The translations under genes and the position numbers were made by a program. A model generated the notes under the pieces. The model worked only from the letters and a program-made list of their open reading frames with translations. It was not told the DNA's origin and did not search any database. Of a stretch of 64,000 nucleotides of DNA, positions 40,686 to 49,266 are shown one piece after another. This stretch comes from Streptomyces sp. NBC_01335. Lineage in GTDB: Bacteria; Actinomycetota; Actinomycetes; Streptomycetales; Streptomycetaceae. The DNA is taken from positions 4,617,001 through 4,681,000 of the forward strand of contig NZ_CP108370.1 of NCBI RefSeq assembly GCF_035953295.1, in the 5' to 3' direction. Within the stretch, counting starts at the first letter, position 1; every line of letters begins with the position of its first letter.

Positions 40686-41897
40686 TCACTCCGGGGACGC
40701 AGAGCGGCCACCCGCCCCCGGGCCGCGCTGCCGGCCCGGGACGAAGGCGGGATCCGAGCGGCTCAGGCCCGCTGCCGGGCCGCTTCTTCCGCGCGCCCCG
40801 CCGTCCGTTCCGTCCGCCTGCCCCGCCCGTTCCCTCTGCCCTGCCTGCCCTGCCCGTTCCGCCAGGTCCGCCAGCAGCCGCAACTGGCGGGGCTGGACGG
40901 CGGGCAGCAGGGAGGTGGCGCGGCGGGCGTGGTCGGGGCGGGCGCAGAGGAGGTTGCGGGCGAGCGCGAAGCGGCCCCCGTCGGGCACGAGGACCAGCTC
41001 CTCGAAGAGCCTGCCCGTCCCCCCGACCACCCGGTCGATCTCGTCCCCCAGGTCGCCGTGCCAGTCCGCGGGGCGTACGAAACCGCCGTCCCGCACCATC
41101 CGCGCGTACCACTCCCGCATGTCGTCCCGGCAGGCCGCGCGGAACGTCTCGTCGTGCCTCCCCGCGCGCAACTCCCCGAGCAGCGCGTGCGCGGCCCGCG
41201 CGTCGTCGAGGTGGACGAGCGGCATCCGGTGAGGGCGGGGCATCCGGTGCCGGCGGGTCCCGCCGTCCGTGAGGAGGGCCGCGGTGGGCTCCAGCACGGT
41301 CGCGAAGGTGTGTCCCGCGTCGGCGAGGCGCAGCCAGAGGTCCCAGTCCTCCAGCCCCGCACCCGTCCGCCAGCCGCCCACCGCCTCCACGATCCCGCTG
41401 CGGTGCGCCACCCGGGAGGGCTCGAACCTCGGCCCCATCAGCTGGAGTTGAGGGTGCCAGCAGCAGGAGAGCGGCGGAAGCCCCGCGACGACACCCCCGG
41501 CCGCGTCCCGGTACTCGCACCCGGTGGCCGCCAAGTCGGCGCCGCCCTCCAGCAGTTCGAGGAGGGTACGGAGGTGGTGCGGGTACCAGGTGTCGTCGTG
41601 GTCGAGGTAGGCGGTGTACGCGCCCCGGGCCTCGGCCACTCCGGCGTTGCGCGGGCCGCTCGGATGGCCGGTCCGGGCGAGACGGATCAGTCGCACCCGG
41701 GAGTCCTCCCGGGCGGCCCGTGCCACCCACGCCTCGGTGTCGTCGTCGGAGCCGTCCGAGACGACCAGCAGCTCCCACTCCTCGACGGTCTGGGCCCGGA
41801 CGGAGTCGATGGTCCGGATGATCGCCTCCGACCGGTTGTACGTCGGACAGACCACGGTCACCCGGGGGGCGGGGCGGTGTGCGGTGCGGTGTTCCAC
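40686..41897 (-). CDS. Family 2 glycosyltransferase
   Basis: About 403 residues from GTG 41897, preceded by a strong AGGGGAGG ribosome site about 9 nt away; the frame stays open to 41927. The GT-A fold marks are RVTVVCPTYNRSEAIIRTIDSVRAQT (nucleotide-binding strand), VVSDGSDDDTE and the DxD-type metal motif in AYLDHDDTWYPHHL, followed by a large domain with WEDWDLWLRL-like LEDWDLWLRLADAGH. It transfers a sugar from a nucleotide donor to an unknown acceptor, perhaps cell-surface glycan. No partner glycan genes are adjacent. Confidence 0.88.
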   Translation of the reverse strand: MEHRTAHRPAPRVTVVCPTYNRSEAIIRTIDSVRAQTVEEWELLVVSDGSDDDTEAWVARAAREDSRVRLIRLARTGHPSGPRNAGVAEARGAYTAYLDHDDTWYPHHLRTLLELLEGGADLAATGCEYRDAAGGVVAGLPPLSCCWHPQLQLMGPRFEPSRVAHRSGIVEAVGGWRTGAGLEDWDLWLRLADAGHTFATVLEPTAALLTDGGTRRHRMPRPHRMPLVHLDDARAAHALLGELRAGRHDETFRAACRDDMREWYARMVRDGGFVRPADWHGDLGDEIDRVVGGTGRLFEELVLVPDGGRFALARNLLCARPDHARRATSLLPAVQPRQLRLLADLAERAGQAGQRERAGQADGTDGGARGRSGPAAGLSRSDPAFVPGRQRGPGAGGRSASPE

Positions 41898-42014
41898 GGA
41901 CTTCGCCCTCCCCTGGTGCGCGGTCACCGGAAGGGTAGCGCCGCGGGCCCCCTGGCCCCCGGCCCGTACCTCCCCCGACCCGTCCCCCGATGACCCCGCG
42001 CCATCGGGGACAAA

Positions 42015-42026
42015 ATTGGCGACAAT
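42015..42026. promoter_or_regulatory. ATTG-N4-CAAT palindrome before the GntR gene
   Basis: The palindrome overlaps a possible -35 (TTGGCG, 42016-42021), with TAGATT (42037-42042) as -10 at a short 15-bp spacing. Its position suits autoregulation by the GntR protein. Confidence 0.45.
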
Positions 42027-42077
42027 CCTGTTGGCCTAGATTGGGCGTGGACAAGCACTCATCCAGGGAGGGCACGA

Positions 42078-42728
42078 ATGCCGAAGGAAGCCAGTCCGGG
42101 CAGCGGGGAGCAGGCCAAGCAACTGGCCCTGTCCCGGCTCCGGCGGGCGATTCTGCGGGGCGAGATGGCACCGGCCCAGCGCCTGGTGGAGAACGAACTC
42201 GCCGAGCAGTTCGGTGTGACACGGGCCAGCATCCGTGCGGCGTTGATCGACCTCGCCGCGGAGGGGCTGGTGGAGCGGATCCGCAACCGCGGGTCCCGGG
42301 TGCGCGTGGTGTCCGTGGAGGAGGCGGTGGCCATCACCGAGTGCCGCATGGCACTCGAAGGGCTGTGCGCGGCCAAGGCGGCGGTCCTGGCCACCGGGGC
42401 GCAGCGCGAGGAGCTGACCGGCCTGGGCGAGGCGATGGCCAAGGCGGTGGCGGACGGCGATCCCCTCACCTACTCCGAGCTGAACCACCAACTCCACACC
42501 TGCGTGCGGGAGTTCTCGGGCCAGCGGACCGCCGTGGAGCTCCTGGAGCGACTCAACGGCCAACTGGTGCGCCACCAGTTCCAGTTGGCCCTGCGGCCCG
42601 GCCGTCCCCAGCAGTCCCTGAGCGAGCACCTGACCATGATCGAGGCGATCGTGGCCGGGGAGCCGCAGGCGGCCGAGGAGGCCGTCCGGGCCCATCTCAG
42701 CAGCGTGATCGACGTGTTGCGCGACTGA
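42078..42728 (+). CDS. GntR-family regulator, FadR subfamily (FCD domain)
   Basis: 216 residues. The winged helix spans about residues 15-75: LALSRLRRAILRGEMAPAQRLVENELAEQFGVTRASIRAALIDLAAEGLVERIRNRGSRV. The FCD ligand domain follows, with the metal-binding pattern ITECRMALEG...LNHQLHTCV...SEHLTMIEAIVAGE (Asp/Glu and His positions present). Ligands in the family are organic acids or sugar acids. It stands alone, convergent with the protease gene, so its target may be itself or remote. Confidence 0.92.
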   Translation: MPKEASPGSGEQAKQLALSRLRRAILRGEMAPAQRLVENELAEQFGVTRASIRAALIDLAAEGLVERIRNRGSRVRVVSVEEAVAITECRMALEGLCAAKAAVLATGAQREELTGLGEAMAKAVADGDPLTYSELNHQLHTCVREFSGQRTAVELLERLNGQLVRHQFQLALRPGRPQQSLSEHLTMIEAIVAGEPQAAEEAVRAHLSSVIDVLRD

Positions 42729-42825
42729 CCCGGGTCTCCGGCGGGGCCGGGGTGGTGCGACCGGCCCGGGCCTCCGGCGGGACGGGGGCGCACCCGGACC
42801 CGCCCACGCACGGGGACCCGCCCAC

Positions 42826-42846
42826 GCACCCGGACCCGCCGGGTGC
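42826..42846. terminator. Bidirectional hairpin between GntR and protease genes
   Basis: A perfect 8-bp stem, GCACCCGG (42826-42833) and CCGGGTGC (42839-42846), with a 5-nt loop. It lies 2 bp beyond the protease stop and downstream of a short direct repeat (ACGCAC..GGACCCGCCC). Confidence 0.75.
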
Positions 42847-42848
42847 GG

Positions 42849-44126
42849 TCAGGGCCGGGTGATCCGGACCCGGTACTCGCCGTCGCCGTCCTTGCCGAGC
42901 ACGGACACCCGGATGCCGTTGGCCCGGTCGGTGAAGGTCTCGCCCGGCTGGAACGGCGCGTCGGAGAGCTCCGCGTGCACATTGGGCCGACGGGTGCAGC
43001 CGCCGCTGTCGTCGGTGCTGTCCGCGACGGAGACCGGCCCCTGGCCCGTCTCCACGTCCGCGTCCACCTGGTAGATCAGCACCCCCGGCCGGCAGACCGC
43101 CTCGTCGTTCCCGGCCGGGGTGCGCACCTCCAGGACGTACCCGGACTCCTCGCTCAGCGGGACGACCGCGAGCTTGGTGCCCCCGTCGGTCTCCAGTGGT
43201 TCGAGCGTCTCCTCGGTGGTGCCGGACTCCGAGGCGCAGGCGATCTGCCCGTTGTCGAGCCAGCCCAGCTTCCACTTGTGCCAGCCGAGGAAGTCGTTGT
43301 TGGCGCCCCAGTCCTCGGACATGATGTCCCAGTGTCCGACCGTGCCGCCGCCCTCCGCCGTGTAGAGGTCGGGCAGGCCGAAGACATGGCCGTTCTCGTG
43401 GGGGAGCACCCGGTAGCCGGTCCGGGCGTAGGAGCCCGAGCCGTCGTCCTGACGGCTGTAGACGAACGAGGTGTTGGCCAGCGGTACGCCGTCGGCGCGC
43501 GGCGCCTCGCTGTTGTCGGGGAAGGTCACGGAGAGCACGGTGTCCAGGGCCGAGGGGCCCGCGTTCGGTGTGACCAGCACGTTGACCAGGTCGTACTGGG
43601 AGAAGTCCACGCGCGCGTCGGCGGCCTCGACGATGTCCGACACCAGTTGCCGGTAGCCGGGTTCGTACGGTGAGCCGCGCTCTATCCCGTACTCCGCGAA
43701 CGGCAGCGGCATCCGCAGCCAGCCCTTCACCGGCGCCTCGGGCACATAGTCGAGCCGCCCGTACGAGCTCCTGCGGAACCAGTCCGAGGTCTGCGGGAAG
43801 AACTCCGCCATCCGGTCCGCCGCACTCCCGCTGCCCTGCGCGTCCGGAAAGTCGATCATGAGGTTCAGGGCCCGAACCTTGCCGGTGGAGTGGGCGTATC
43901 CCGGCGGCGTCGGCATGCCTTCCGACATCTGCACGCCCAGGGCGGCGGATATCCGGCACGGGCCGAGCGCGGACGCGCGGGTGAGGGAGGCCGGGCCCGC
44001 CGAGGCCTGGTTCGCGTCCGGCAGGGCGGTGCTCGCGGAGGCCAGCGTGGCGATGACCAGGGCGGACGCCCCCGCGAGGGCGAGCGGGCGGCGACAGCTG
44101 CGTATCCCTCGGCGAGGGTGCTGCAT
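42849..44126 (-). CDS. Secreted M6-type zinc metalloprotease
   Basis: 425 residues from ATG 44126 (GGAGG 7 nt upstream). A classic Sec signal peptide: MQHPRRGIRSCRRP, a hydrophobic core ALAGASALVIATLAS, then Ala-rich cleavage region. The catalytic motif is HENGHVFGLPDLY near residue 247, an HExxH-type site where the usual Glu is followed by NGH as in immune inhibitor A/M6 peptidases. SEDWGANNDFLGWHKWKLGW follows, as in that family. It should be exported and degrade extracellular protein. The TetR gene is divergent and may control it, though the MFS gene is the more usual target. Confidence 0.88.
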   Translation of the reverse strand: MQHPRRGIRSCRRPLALAGASALVIATLASASTALPDANQASAGPASLTRASALGPCRISAALGVQMSEGMPTPPGYAHSTGKVRALNLMIDFPDAQGSGSAADRMAEFFPQTSDWFRRSSYGRLDYVPEAPVKGWLRMPLPFAEYGIERGSPYEPGYRQLVSDIVEAADARVDFSQYDLVNVLVTPNAGPSALDTVLSVTFPDNSEAPRADGVPLANTSFVYSRQDDGSGSYARTGYRVLPHENGHVFGLPDLYTAEGGGTVGHWDIMSEDWGANNDFLGWHKWKLGWLDNGQIACASESGTTEETLEPLETDGGTKLAVVPLSEESGYVLEVRTPAGNDEAVCRPGVLIYQVDADVETGQGPVSVADSTDDSGGCTRRPNVHAELSDAPFQPGETFTDRANGIRVSVLGKDGDGEYRVRITRP

Positions 44127-44390
44127 GGGCGCGCCTCCGGGGTACGCGGCAGCCGGCCGACCCGGACTGCGCTCTGGCGTCAGCCTCTGTCCGACCGCCC
44201 GGGCCCGCTCGTTGGGTAAGCCGATCGGAGGGTTTTCCCCGCCGGGGCCATCCGTGACGCAGGTCACATGAGGGGGTGAAATAACCGGGGACCCTTTCCC
44301 CGTTTGAACCTGTGTCCCCGCGAAGTGGGGGCGTGGTCCCCGGTTGCGACCGGAGGCCGCCCGTACTCGTACACGGAGAAGGTCCACGTC

Positions 44391-45047
44391 GTGGAGACCG
44401 TCGCTCGAACCGCACCGGACTGCCGGCGCCGTACGTCCCGCCCGCGGGCCGACGCGCTGCGCAACCGCGAGCGGATCGTCACGGCCGCCCGGGAGATGTT
44501 CGTCGAGCTCGGGCCGGACGTGCCCCTCGACGACGTCGCCCGGAGGGCCGGCGTCGGCAACGCCACGCTCTACCGGAACTTCCCCGACCGGGCCGCGCTG
44601 ACCCACGAGGTGGTCCTCGCGGTCCTGTCCCGTACCGCCGACCGGGCCGAAGAGGCCATGGCCGAGGAGAGCGACACGTTCGACGCGCTCAGCCGCTTCG
44701 TGCACGCGGCGGCCGACGAACGCGTCGGGGCCCTGTGCCCCCTGCTCTCCGGTACGTTCGACAAAGCCCATCCCGAACTGCTCGCCGAACGCCGGCACCT
44801 CGAAGAGGCCGTCGAAGAACTCGTGCGGCGGGCCATGACCTCCGGGCGGCTGCGCACCGACATCGCGGTCGGTGACCTGATGATCGCCCTCTCCCAGCTC
44901 ACCCGGCCCCTCCCCGGCGTCGCGTGCGTGGAGATCGACCAGTTCGCCCACCGTCATCTGCAACTGTTCCTGGACGGACTGCGGACCCCGGCCCGCTCCG
45001 AACTCCCCGGTACGGCAGCGACCTTGGAGGACCTGCGGCGGCGCTGA
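44391..45047 (+). CDS. TetR-family regulator
   Basis: 218 residues from GTG 44391, with GGAGAAGG 8 nt upstream. HTH: RIVTAAREMFVELGPDVPLDDVARRAGVGNATLYRNFPDRAAL, a textbook TetR N-terminus. The C-terminal domain has the SBP56/TetR_C_33-like helical pattern (EESDTFDALSRFVHAAADERVGALCPLLSG). It precedes, on the same strand, a DHA2 exporter, the likely target. The protease on the other side is divergent and shares the upstream region. Confidence 0.92.
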   Translation: METVARTAPDCRRRTSRPRADALRNRERIVTAAREMFVELGPDVPLDDVARRAGVGNATLYRNFPDRAALTHEVVLAVLSRTADRAEEAMAEESDTFDALSRFVHAAADERVGALCPLLSGTFDKAHPELLAERRHLEEAVEELVRRAMTSGRLRTDIAVGDLMIALSQLTRPLPGVACVEIDQFAHRHLQLFLDGLRTPARSELPGTAATLEDLRRR

Positions 45048-45517
45048 CGCCACACGCGCCCCCTCCCAGCCGCTGCCCCGGACCCCCTGCTGTCCGAAGT
45101 TTTCCCGCTTCCCGACTTTTTCTCCCTGTTTCCTTCCGTTCTTCCCCGAATCTCTCTTCGCTTCCCACGGGACCGGCAACGTCGCCGGTGACCGGGACCG
45201 GGCCGCACGGCCCGCGCCCCCGGGGGGAGTGCGCCCGCTCGCGCGGCGCCGCTCCCGCCCCGTGCCCGCCCGCCGCACCGGGCGTCCGACCGCCCGCCCC
45301 CGCGTCCCGTGGAGCCCGTCCCGACAGCCGTTCCCAGATGATTCGTCCCTTCTTCACCCGTGTACGGGTGCGTTCGCGCGCGCCCGTCACGTCCTCCGCG
45401 TGCACCGCAGGCGCGTCCCACGCCCGCAGCGCACGTACGTCCCACGCGTGCACCGCACGAACCCTTCGCGAGCGACGGTCCCGCCGATCCCGCGCATGTC
45501 CTTAGGTGGCCACTCCC
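45048..45517. other. 470-bp gene-free stretch before the DHA2 exporter
   Basis: No supported gene. It includes a conspicuous C/T-rich tract on the plus strand (about 45099-45165) and an imperfectly repeated ACGT/CACGC-rich block (about 45385-45470). Control sequences of the exporter are expected here, but I see no convincing palindrome. Confidence 0.55.
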
Positions 45518-47053
45518 ATGTCCCAGACCCTGCCGAAGAACGCCGGAATCCCGGCTCCCGACCCCGGGCGGTGGAAGGCCCTGGCCTTCATCGCCCTCGC
45601 CCAGCTGATGGTCGTGCTCGACGCGACCATCGTGAACATCGCGCTGCCCAAGGCCCAGGTGGACCTCGGCATCTCCGACGCCAACAAGCAGTGGGTCATC
45701 ACGGCCTACGCCCTCGCCTTCGGCGGGCTGCTGCTCTTCGGCGGCCGGATCTCCGACCTGTTCGGCCGCAAGCGCACCTTCACCATCGGCCTGATCGGCT
45801 TCGCGCTCGCCTCCGCTCTCGGTGGCGCGGCCACCAACCAGGCGATGATGTTCGGCTCCCGCGCCCTCCAGGGCGTCTTCGGCGCCCTCCTCGCGCCGGC
45901 GGCCCTCTCGCTGCTCGCCGTGACGTTCACCGACGCCAAGGAGCGCGCCAAGGCGTTCGGCATCTTCGGCGCCATCGCCGGTGGTGGCGGCGCGGTCGGC
46001 CTGCTGCTCGGCGGCTTCCTCACCGACTCGCTGAACTGGCGCTGGACCTTCTTCGTCAACATCCCGTTCGCGATCGTCGCCGCGGTCGGCGCGTACTTCT
46101 TCATCCACGAGCGCGCCGGTACCCGCAACCGCTCCTCGCTCGACATCCCGGGCGTGCTGCTCTCCACCCTCGGCCTGGTCTCGCTGGTCTACGGCTTCAC
46201 CCGCGCCGAGTCGGCCGGCTGGTCGGACGCGCTGACGGTCGGTTCGTTCGTCGCGGCCGTCGTGCTGCTCGCCTCCTTCATCCTGGTCGAGTCCCGCGTC
46301 CAGTCGCCGCTGCTGCCGCTCCGGGTGCTCGCCGACCGCAACCGCGGTGGCATCTACCTCTCGCTGGGCCTCGCCGTCATCGGCATGTTCGGCCTCTTCC
46401 TCTTCCTCACCTACTACCTCCAGGTGGTCAAGGGGTACAGCTCGCTCTCGACCGGCTTCGCCTTCCTGCCGATGGTCGCGGGCATGATCACGGGCTCCAC
46501 GCAGATCGGCGCCCGCCTGATGACCCGCGTGCCGCCGCGCCTGCTGATGGGGCCGGGCTTCCTGCTGGCCGCCGTCGGCATGCTGCTGCTGACGCGCCTG
46601 GAGATCGACTCCTCGTACGCCGGTGTCATCCTGCCGGGCATGGTCCTGCTCGGCCTCGGCATGGGCACCGCGTTCATGCCGGCCATGTCCATGGCCACGC
46701 ACGGCATCGAGCCGCGTGACGCGGGCGTCGCCTCCGCGATGGTCAACACCTCGCAGCAGGTCGGCGGCGCCATCGGTACCGCGCTGCTGAACACCATCGC
46801 CGCCAGCGCCACCACCGCGTTCATCACCGACCACGCGGCCGGTGCCACCGACCCGAAGCTGCTCCAGCTCCAGGCCATGGTGAACGGTTTCTCCAGCGCG
46901 ATCTGGTGGGCGGTCGGCATCCTCGTCGTCGCCTCCGCCATCGCCTTCACCCTGATCAACGCCGGCAAGCCCGGCACCGGCCCGGTGGGCCAGGGCGGCG
47001 GCACGCGTGACGCCGAGGAGGACGAGTTCAAGGTCCCGGTGATCGCGCACTGA
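45518..47053 (+). CDS. MFS drug exporter, DHA2 (14-helix) family
   Basis: 511 residues from ATG 45518 (TAGGTGG 8 nt upstream; GTG 45506 possible). QLMVVLDATIVNIALPKAQVDLG is motif D1 of the EmrB/QacA group, LLLFGGRISDLFGRKRTF motif A, and FGIFGAIAGGGGAVGLLLGGFLTD the antiporter motif C. Fourteen hydrophobic segments. It ends with a charged tail. It probably exports antibiotics or metabolites under control of the upstream TetR protein. Codon third positions are nearly all C or G, which suggests strong expression. Two tandem hairpins follow. Confidence 0.93.
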   Translation: MSQTLPKNAGIPAPDPGRWKALAFIALAQLMVVLDATIVNIALPKAQVDLGISDANKQWVITAYALAFGGLLLFGGRISDLFGRKRTFTIGLIGFALASALGGAATNQAMMFGSRALQGVFGALLAPAALSLLAVTFTDAKERAKAFGIFGAIAGGGGAVGLLLGGFLTDSLNWRWTFFVNIPFAIVAAVGAYFFIHERAGTRNRSSLDIPGVLLSTLGLVSLVYGFTRAESAGWSDALTVGSFVAAVVLLASFILVESRVQSPLLPLRVLADRNRGGIYLSLGLAVIGMFGLFLFLTYYLQVVKGYSSLSTGFAFLPMVAGMITGSTQIGARLMTRVPPRLLMGPGFLLAAVGMLLLTRLEIDSSYAGVILPGMVLLGLGMGTAFMPAMSMATHGIEPRDAGVASAMVNTSQQVGGAIGTALLNTIAASATTAFITDHAAGATDPKLLQLQAMVNGFSSAIWWAVGILVVASAIAFTLINAGKPGTGPVGQGGGTRDAEEDEFKVPVIAH

Positions 47054-47064
47054 TCAGCGGATCA

Positions 47065-47140
47065 GCGGATCAGCGGCTCGGCTGATCCGCGCCCGGTCCT
47101 CCTGCCCCGGTCCCGCCGCTCGTGCGGCGGAACCGGGGCA
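47065..47140. terminator. Two tandem strong hairpins between convergent exporter and MarR genes
   Basis: Hairpin 1 is a perfect 10-bp stem (47065-47074 with 47081-47090) and 6-nt loop. Hairpin 2 has a 9-bp plus 7-bp stem with one mismatch (47103-47119 with 47124-47140) and a TCGT loop. They form a bidirectional terminator. Confidence 0.88.
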
Positions 47141-47188
47141 GATCCGTATCCGCTCCCGCCGCTGCCGGCTCCGGGCTCGCCACCGCCG

Positions 47189-47692
47189 TCAGCGGAGCCA
47201 GGGCAGGTCCGCGTCCGAGCGGTCCGGCTGCAGTTCGGCGGCGAGGATCCCCATGATCTCGCCGAGCCTGCGCACCTGCTCGGGGGTGAGCCGGTCGAAC
47301 ACCGCCTGCCGGACGGCGGCGACATGGCCCGGCGCCGAGCGCCGCAGCATCGCGTGGCCCTCCTCGGTGAGCACCGCGTTCTGGCCGCGCTTGTCGGTCG
47401 GGCAGTCCTCCCGGCGCACCCAGCCGTTCTTCTCCAGCCGGGCGATGGCGTGCGAGAGGCGGGAACGGGTGATCTTGGCGTCCTTCGCCAGCTCCGTCAT
47501 CCTCAGCTGCCCCCCGGGCGACTGGGAGAGCTGGACGAGCAGTCCGTAGTAGAGGTGCGGCATGCCCGCGTCGCGCTGCAACTGGCGGTCGAGATGGTCC
47601 TCCAGCAGCGTGGTGGTCTGGATGTAGGCACGCCAGACGCGCTGCTCGTCGTCGGTGAGCCACCGGGTGCCGGTCGTGGGTGCCGTGGTCAT
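47189..47692 (-). CDS. MarR-family regulator
   Basis: 167 residues, ATG 47692. The winged helix is LRMTELAKDAKITRSRLSHAIARLEKNGWVRREDCPTDKRGQNAVLTEEG, including the DKRG wing. It is divergent from the dioxygenase gene. Two palindromes lie between them, one in front of each gene, so the regulator most likely represses both itself and the dioxygenase until a phenolic or similar ligand appears. This pairing is widespread in Streptomyces. Confidence 0.93.
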   Translation of the reverse strand: MTTAPTTGTRWLTDDEQRVWRAYIQTTTLLEDHLDRQLQRDAGMPHLYYGLLVQLSQSPGGQLRMTELAKDAKITRSRLSHAIARLEKNGWVRREDCPTDKRGQNAVLTEEGHAMLRRSAPGHVAAVRQAVFDRLTPEQVRRLGEIMGILAAELQPDRSDADLPWLR

Positions 47693-47706
47693 GAGACCAC
47701 TCTACG

Positions 47707-47770
47707 ACTTTCCTTGAAAGTTGAACTAGCTCGCGTTACGGTCGTACCCATAGGAACTTGAAGTTTCAAG
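47707..47770. promoter_or_regulatory. Paired MarR-type operators in the divergent interval
   Basis: Site 1 is ACTTTC-N3-GAAAGT (47707-47721), just before the MarR start. Site 2 is CTTGAA-GT-TTCAAG (47757-47770), overlapping the ribosome-site region of the dioxygenase. The flanks CCTTGAAAGTTGAA and TTGAAGTTTCAAGG are near mirror images (12 of 14). Both sites share the CTTGAAA-type half-site. Confidence 0.72.
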
Positions 47771-47783
47771 GATGGGGAGCGTC

Positions 47784-48566
47784 ATGACCACCACCACCGA
47801 GCGCATGCCCGCGCTCTACCTCTCGCACGGCGCCCCGCCGCTCGCCGACGACCCGGTCTGGACCGACGAGCTGGCAGCCTGGTCCGCCGATCTGCCCCGC
47901 CCGCGCGCGATCCTGATCGTCTCCGCCCACTGGGAGGAGGCCCCCCTCGCGATCGGCGCCACCACGACCGTGCCGCTCGTCCACGACTTCTGGGGCTTCC
48001 CCGAGCACTACTACCAGGTGGAGTACGCGGCCCCGGGCGCCCCGAAGCTGGCCGAGGACGTCCGCAAGCTGCTGCGCGCCGCGGGCAACCCGGTCCAGGA
48101 CATCCCGGAGCGCGGCCTCGACCACGGCGCTTACGTCCCGCTGGTGGAGATGTTCCCCGGCGCCGACATCCCGGTGCTCCAGATCTCCATGCCCACGCTC
48201 GACCCGCGGAAGCTGATGGAGATCGGCCGCAAGCTCGCCCCGCTGCGCGACGAGGGCGTGCTGATCGTGGGCAGTGGCTTCTTCACCCACAACCTCGCCG
48301 CGCTCCGTCACACCGGGGGCGGCACCCCGGGCTGGTCGGCGGAGTTCGACGACTGGGGGAACCGGGCCCTGCAGGCGCAGGACATCGACGCGCTGCTCGA
48401 CTTCGAGCGGAAGTCCCCGGCCGGCCGCCTCGCCCACCCCCGTACCGAACACTTCGCGCCACTCTTCGTGACGCTGGGCGCCTCCGAGGGCGAGCTCGAC
48501 CGGGGCCGCAGCGTGATCGACGGCTTCTGGCTGGGGCTGGCCAAGCGATCCGTCCAGTTCGGCTGA
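47784..48566 (+). CDS. LigB/DODA-type class III extradiol dioxygenase
   Basis: About 260 residues from ATG 47784 (GGGGAG 4-5 nt upstream; ATG 47772 possible). Metal-binding residues typical of 4,5-DOPA dioxygenase homologues are present: LYLSHGAPPL near the N-terminus (first His), VSAHWEE (second His), LDHGAYVPL, SGFFTHNL and a late RTEHFAPLF. The family opens catechol rings, though YgiD-type relatives have unknown physiological substrates. In Streptomyces it is commonly paired with a quinone- or redox-sensitive MarR, suggesting catechol or quinone detoxification. Confidence 0.9.
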   Translation: MTTTTERMPALYLSHGAPPLADDPVWTDELAAWSADLPRPRAILIVSAHWEEAPLAIGATTTVPLVHDFWGFPEHYYQVEYAAPGAPKLAEDVRKLLRAAGNPVQDIPERGLDHGAYVPLVEMFPGADIPVLQISMPTLDPRKLMEIGRKLAPLRDEGVLIVGSGFFTHNLAALRHTGGGTPGWSAEFDDWGNRALQAQDIDALLDFERKSPAGRLAHPRTEHFAPLFVTLGASEGELDRGRSVIDGFWLGLAKRSVQFG

Positions 48567-48584
48567 GCCGGAGAGCGTACGGCC

Positions 48585-49118
48585 CTACAGCGGCTTCTCG
48601 AACCAGCTCACGTCCCAGTACCGCCCGAACTTCCGCCCCACCTCGGTGTACGTGCCGAGCAGGCGGAAGCCGAAGGCCGCGTGGAGGCGCCCGGACGCCT
48701 CGTTCGGCTGGGCGATGCCCGCGTACGCGCGGTGCAGGTCCTCGCCGGCCAGCGCCTCGAAGAGCGCCGTGTACAGCAGCGTCCCGATGCCCCGGCCCGT
48801 CGCGTCCGGCGCGCAGTAGACGCTGACCTCGACCGATGTCCCGTACGCCGCCTTGGGGCGGAACGCGCTGCTGGTGGCGTACCCCAGCACCCGCCTCCCG
48901 CCGGGTGCTGGGGTACGGGTGTCCTCGGCGACGAGCAGGCGGTGGGGGCCGTGGACCGGATGGGCGCGCAGCCAGGGCAGGCGCTCACCGGCGGTGAAGG
49001 GGGTTACGTCGAATGTGAGCGCGGTCTCACGGACGTAATGGTTGTAGATGTCCGTGAGGGCTTCCAGATCACCCTCCGTACCGGGTCTGACCTGCGCGTC
49101 CGAGGGTATGTGAGACAT
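48585..49118 (-). CDS. Phosphinothricin-acetyltransferase-like GNAT enzyme
   Basis: 177 residues from ATG 49118, with AGGAGG 6 nt upstream. The Pat/Bar family pattern is clear: VRPGTEGDLEALTDIYNHYVRETALTFD at the start, VEVSVYCAPDATGRGIGTLLYTALFEAL as the CoA loop, and YAGIAQPNEASGRLHAAFGFRLLGTYTEVGRKFGRYWDVSWFEKPL. Relatives acetylate phosphinothricin, methionine sulfoximine or related amino acids. No phosphinothricin genes are nearby, so a general detoxification role is likelier. It is convergent with the dioxygenase. Confidence 0.9.
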   Translation of the reverse strand: MSHIPSDAQVRPGTEGDLEALTDIYNHYVRETALTFDVTPFTAGERLPWLRAHPVHGPHRLLVAEDTRTPAPGGRRVLGYATSSAFRPKAAYGTSVEVSVYCAPDATGRGIGTLLYTALFEALAGEDLHRAYAGIAQPNEASGRLHAAFGFRLLGTYTEVGRKFGRYWDVSWFEKPL

Positions 49119-49179
49119 CCGTCCTCCTGTCGGCGGCCGACAGGGTACTGCATGATCGCGAAACTGAAGCCGGTGCTGG

Positions 49180-49205
49180 GGAATTCTGTCCGGATTCCAG
49201 TCGTT
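49180..49205 (+). promoter_or_regulatory. Sigma-R type promoter of hrdD
   Basis: GGAAT (49180-49184), exactly 18 bp, then GTT (49203-49205): a full match to the GGAAT-N18-GTT consensus of the thiol-stress sigma factor SigR. hrdD is a known SigR target in S. coelicolor, from established knowledge. It lies 62 bp before ATG 49267. Confidence 0.85.
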
Positions 49206-49266
49206 GTTTCCATCGGATGCAGGGCACCCGAAAGGGTGTCGCGACCTACTCAGCAAGGGAGCACGC

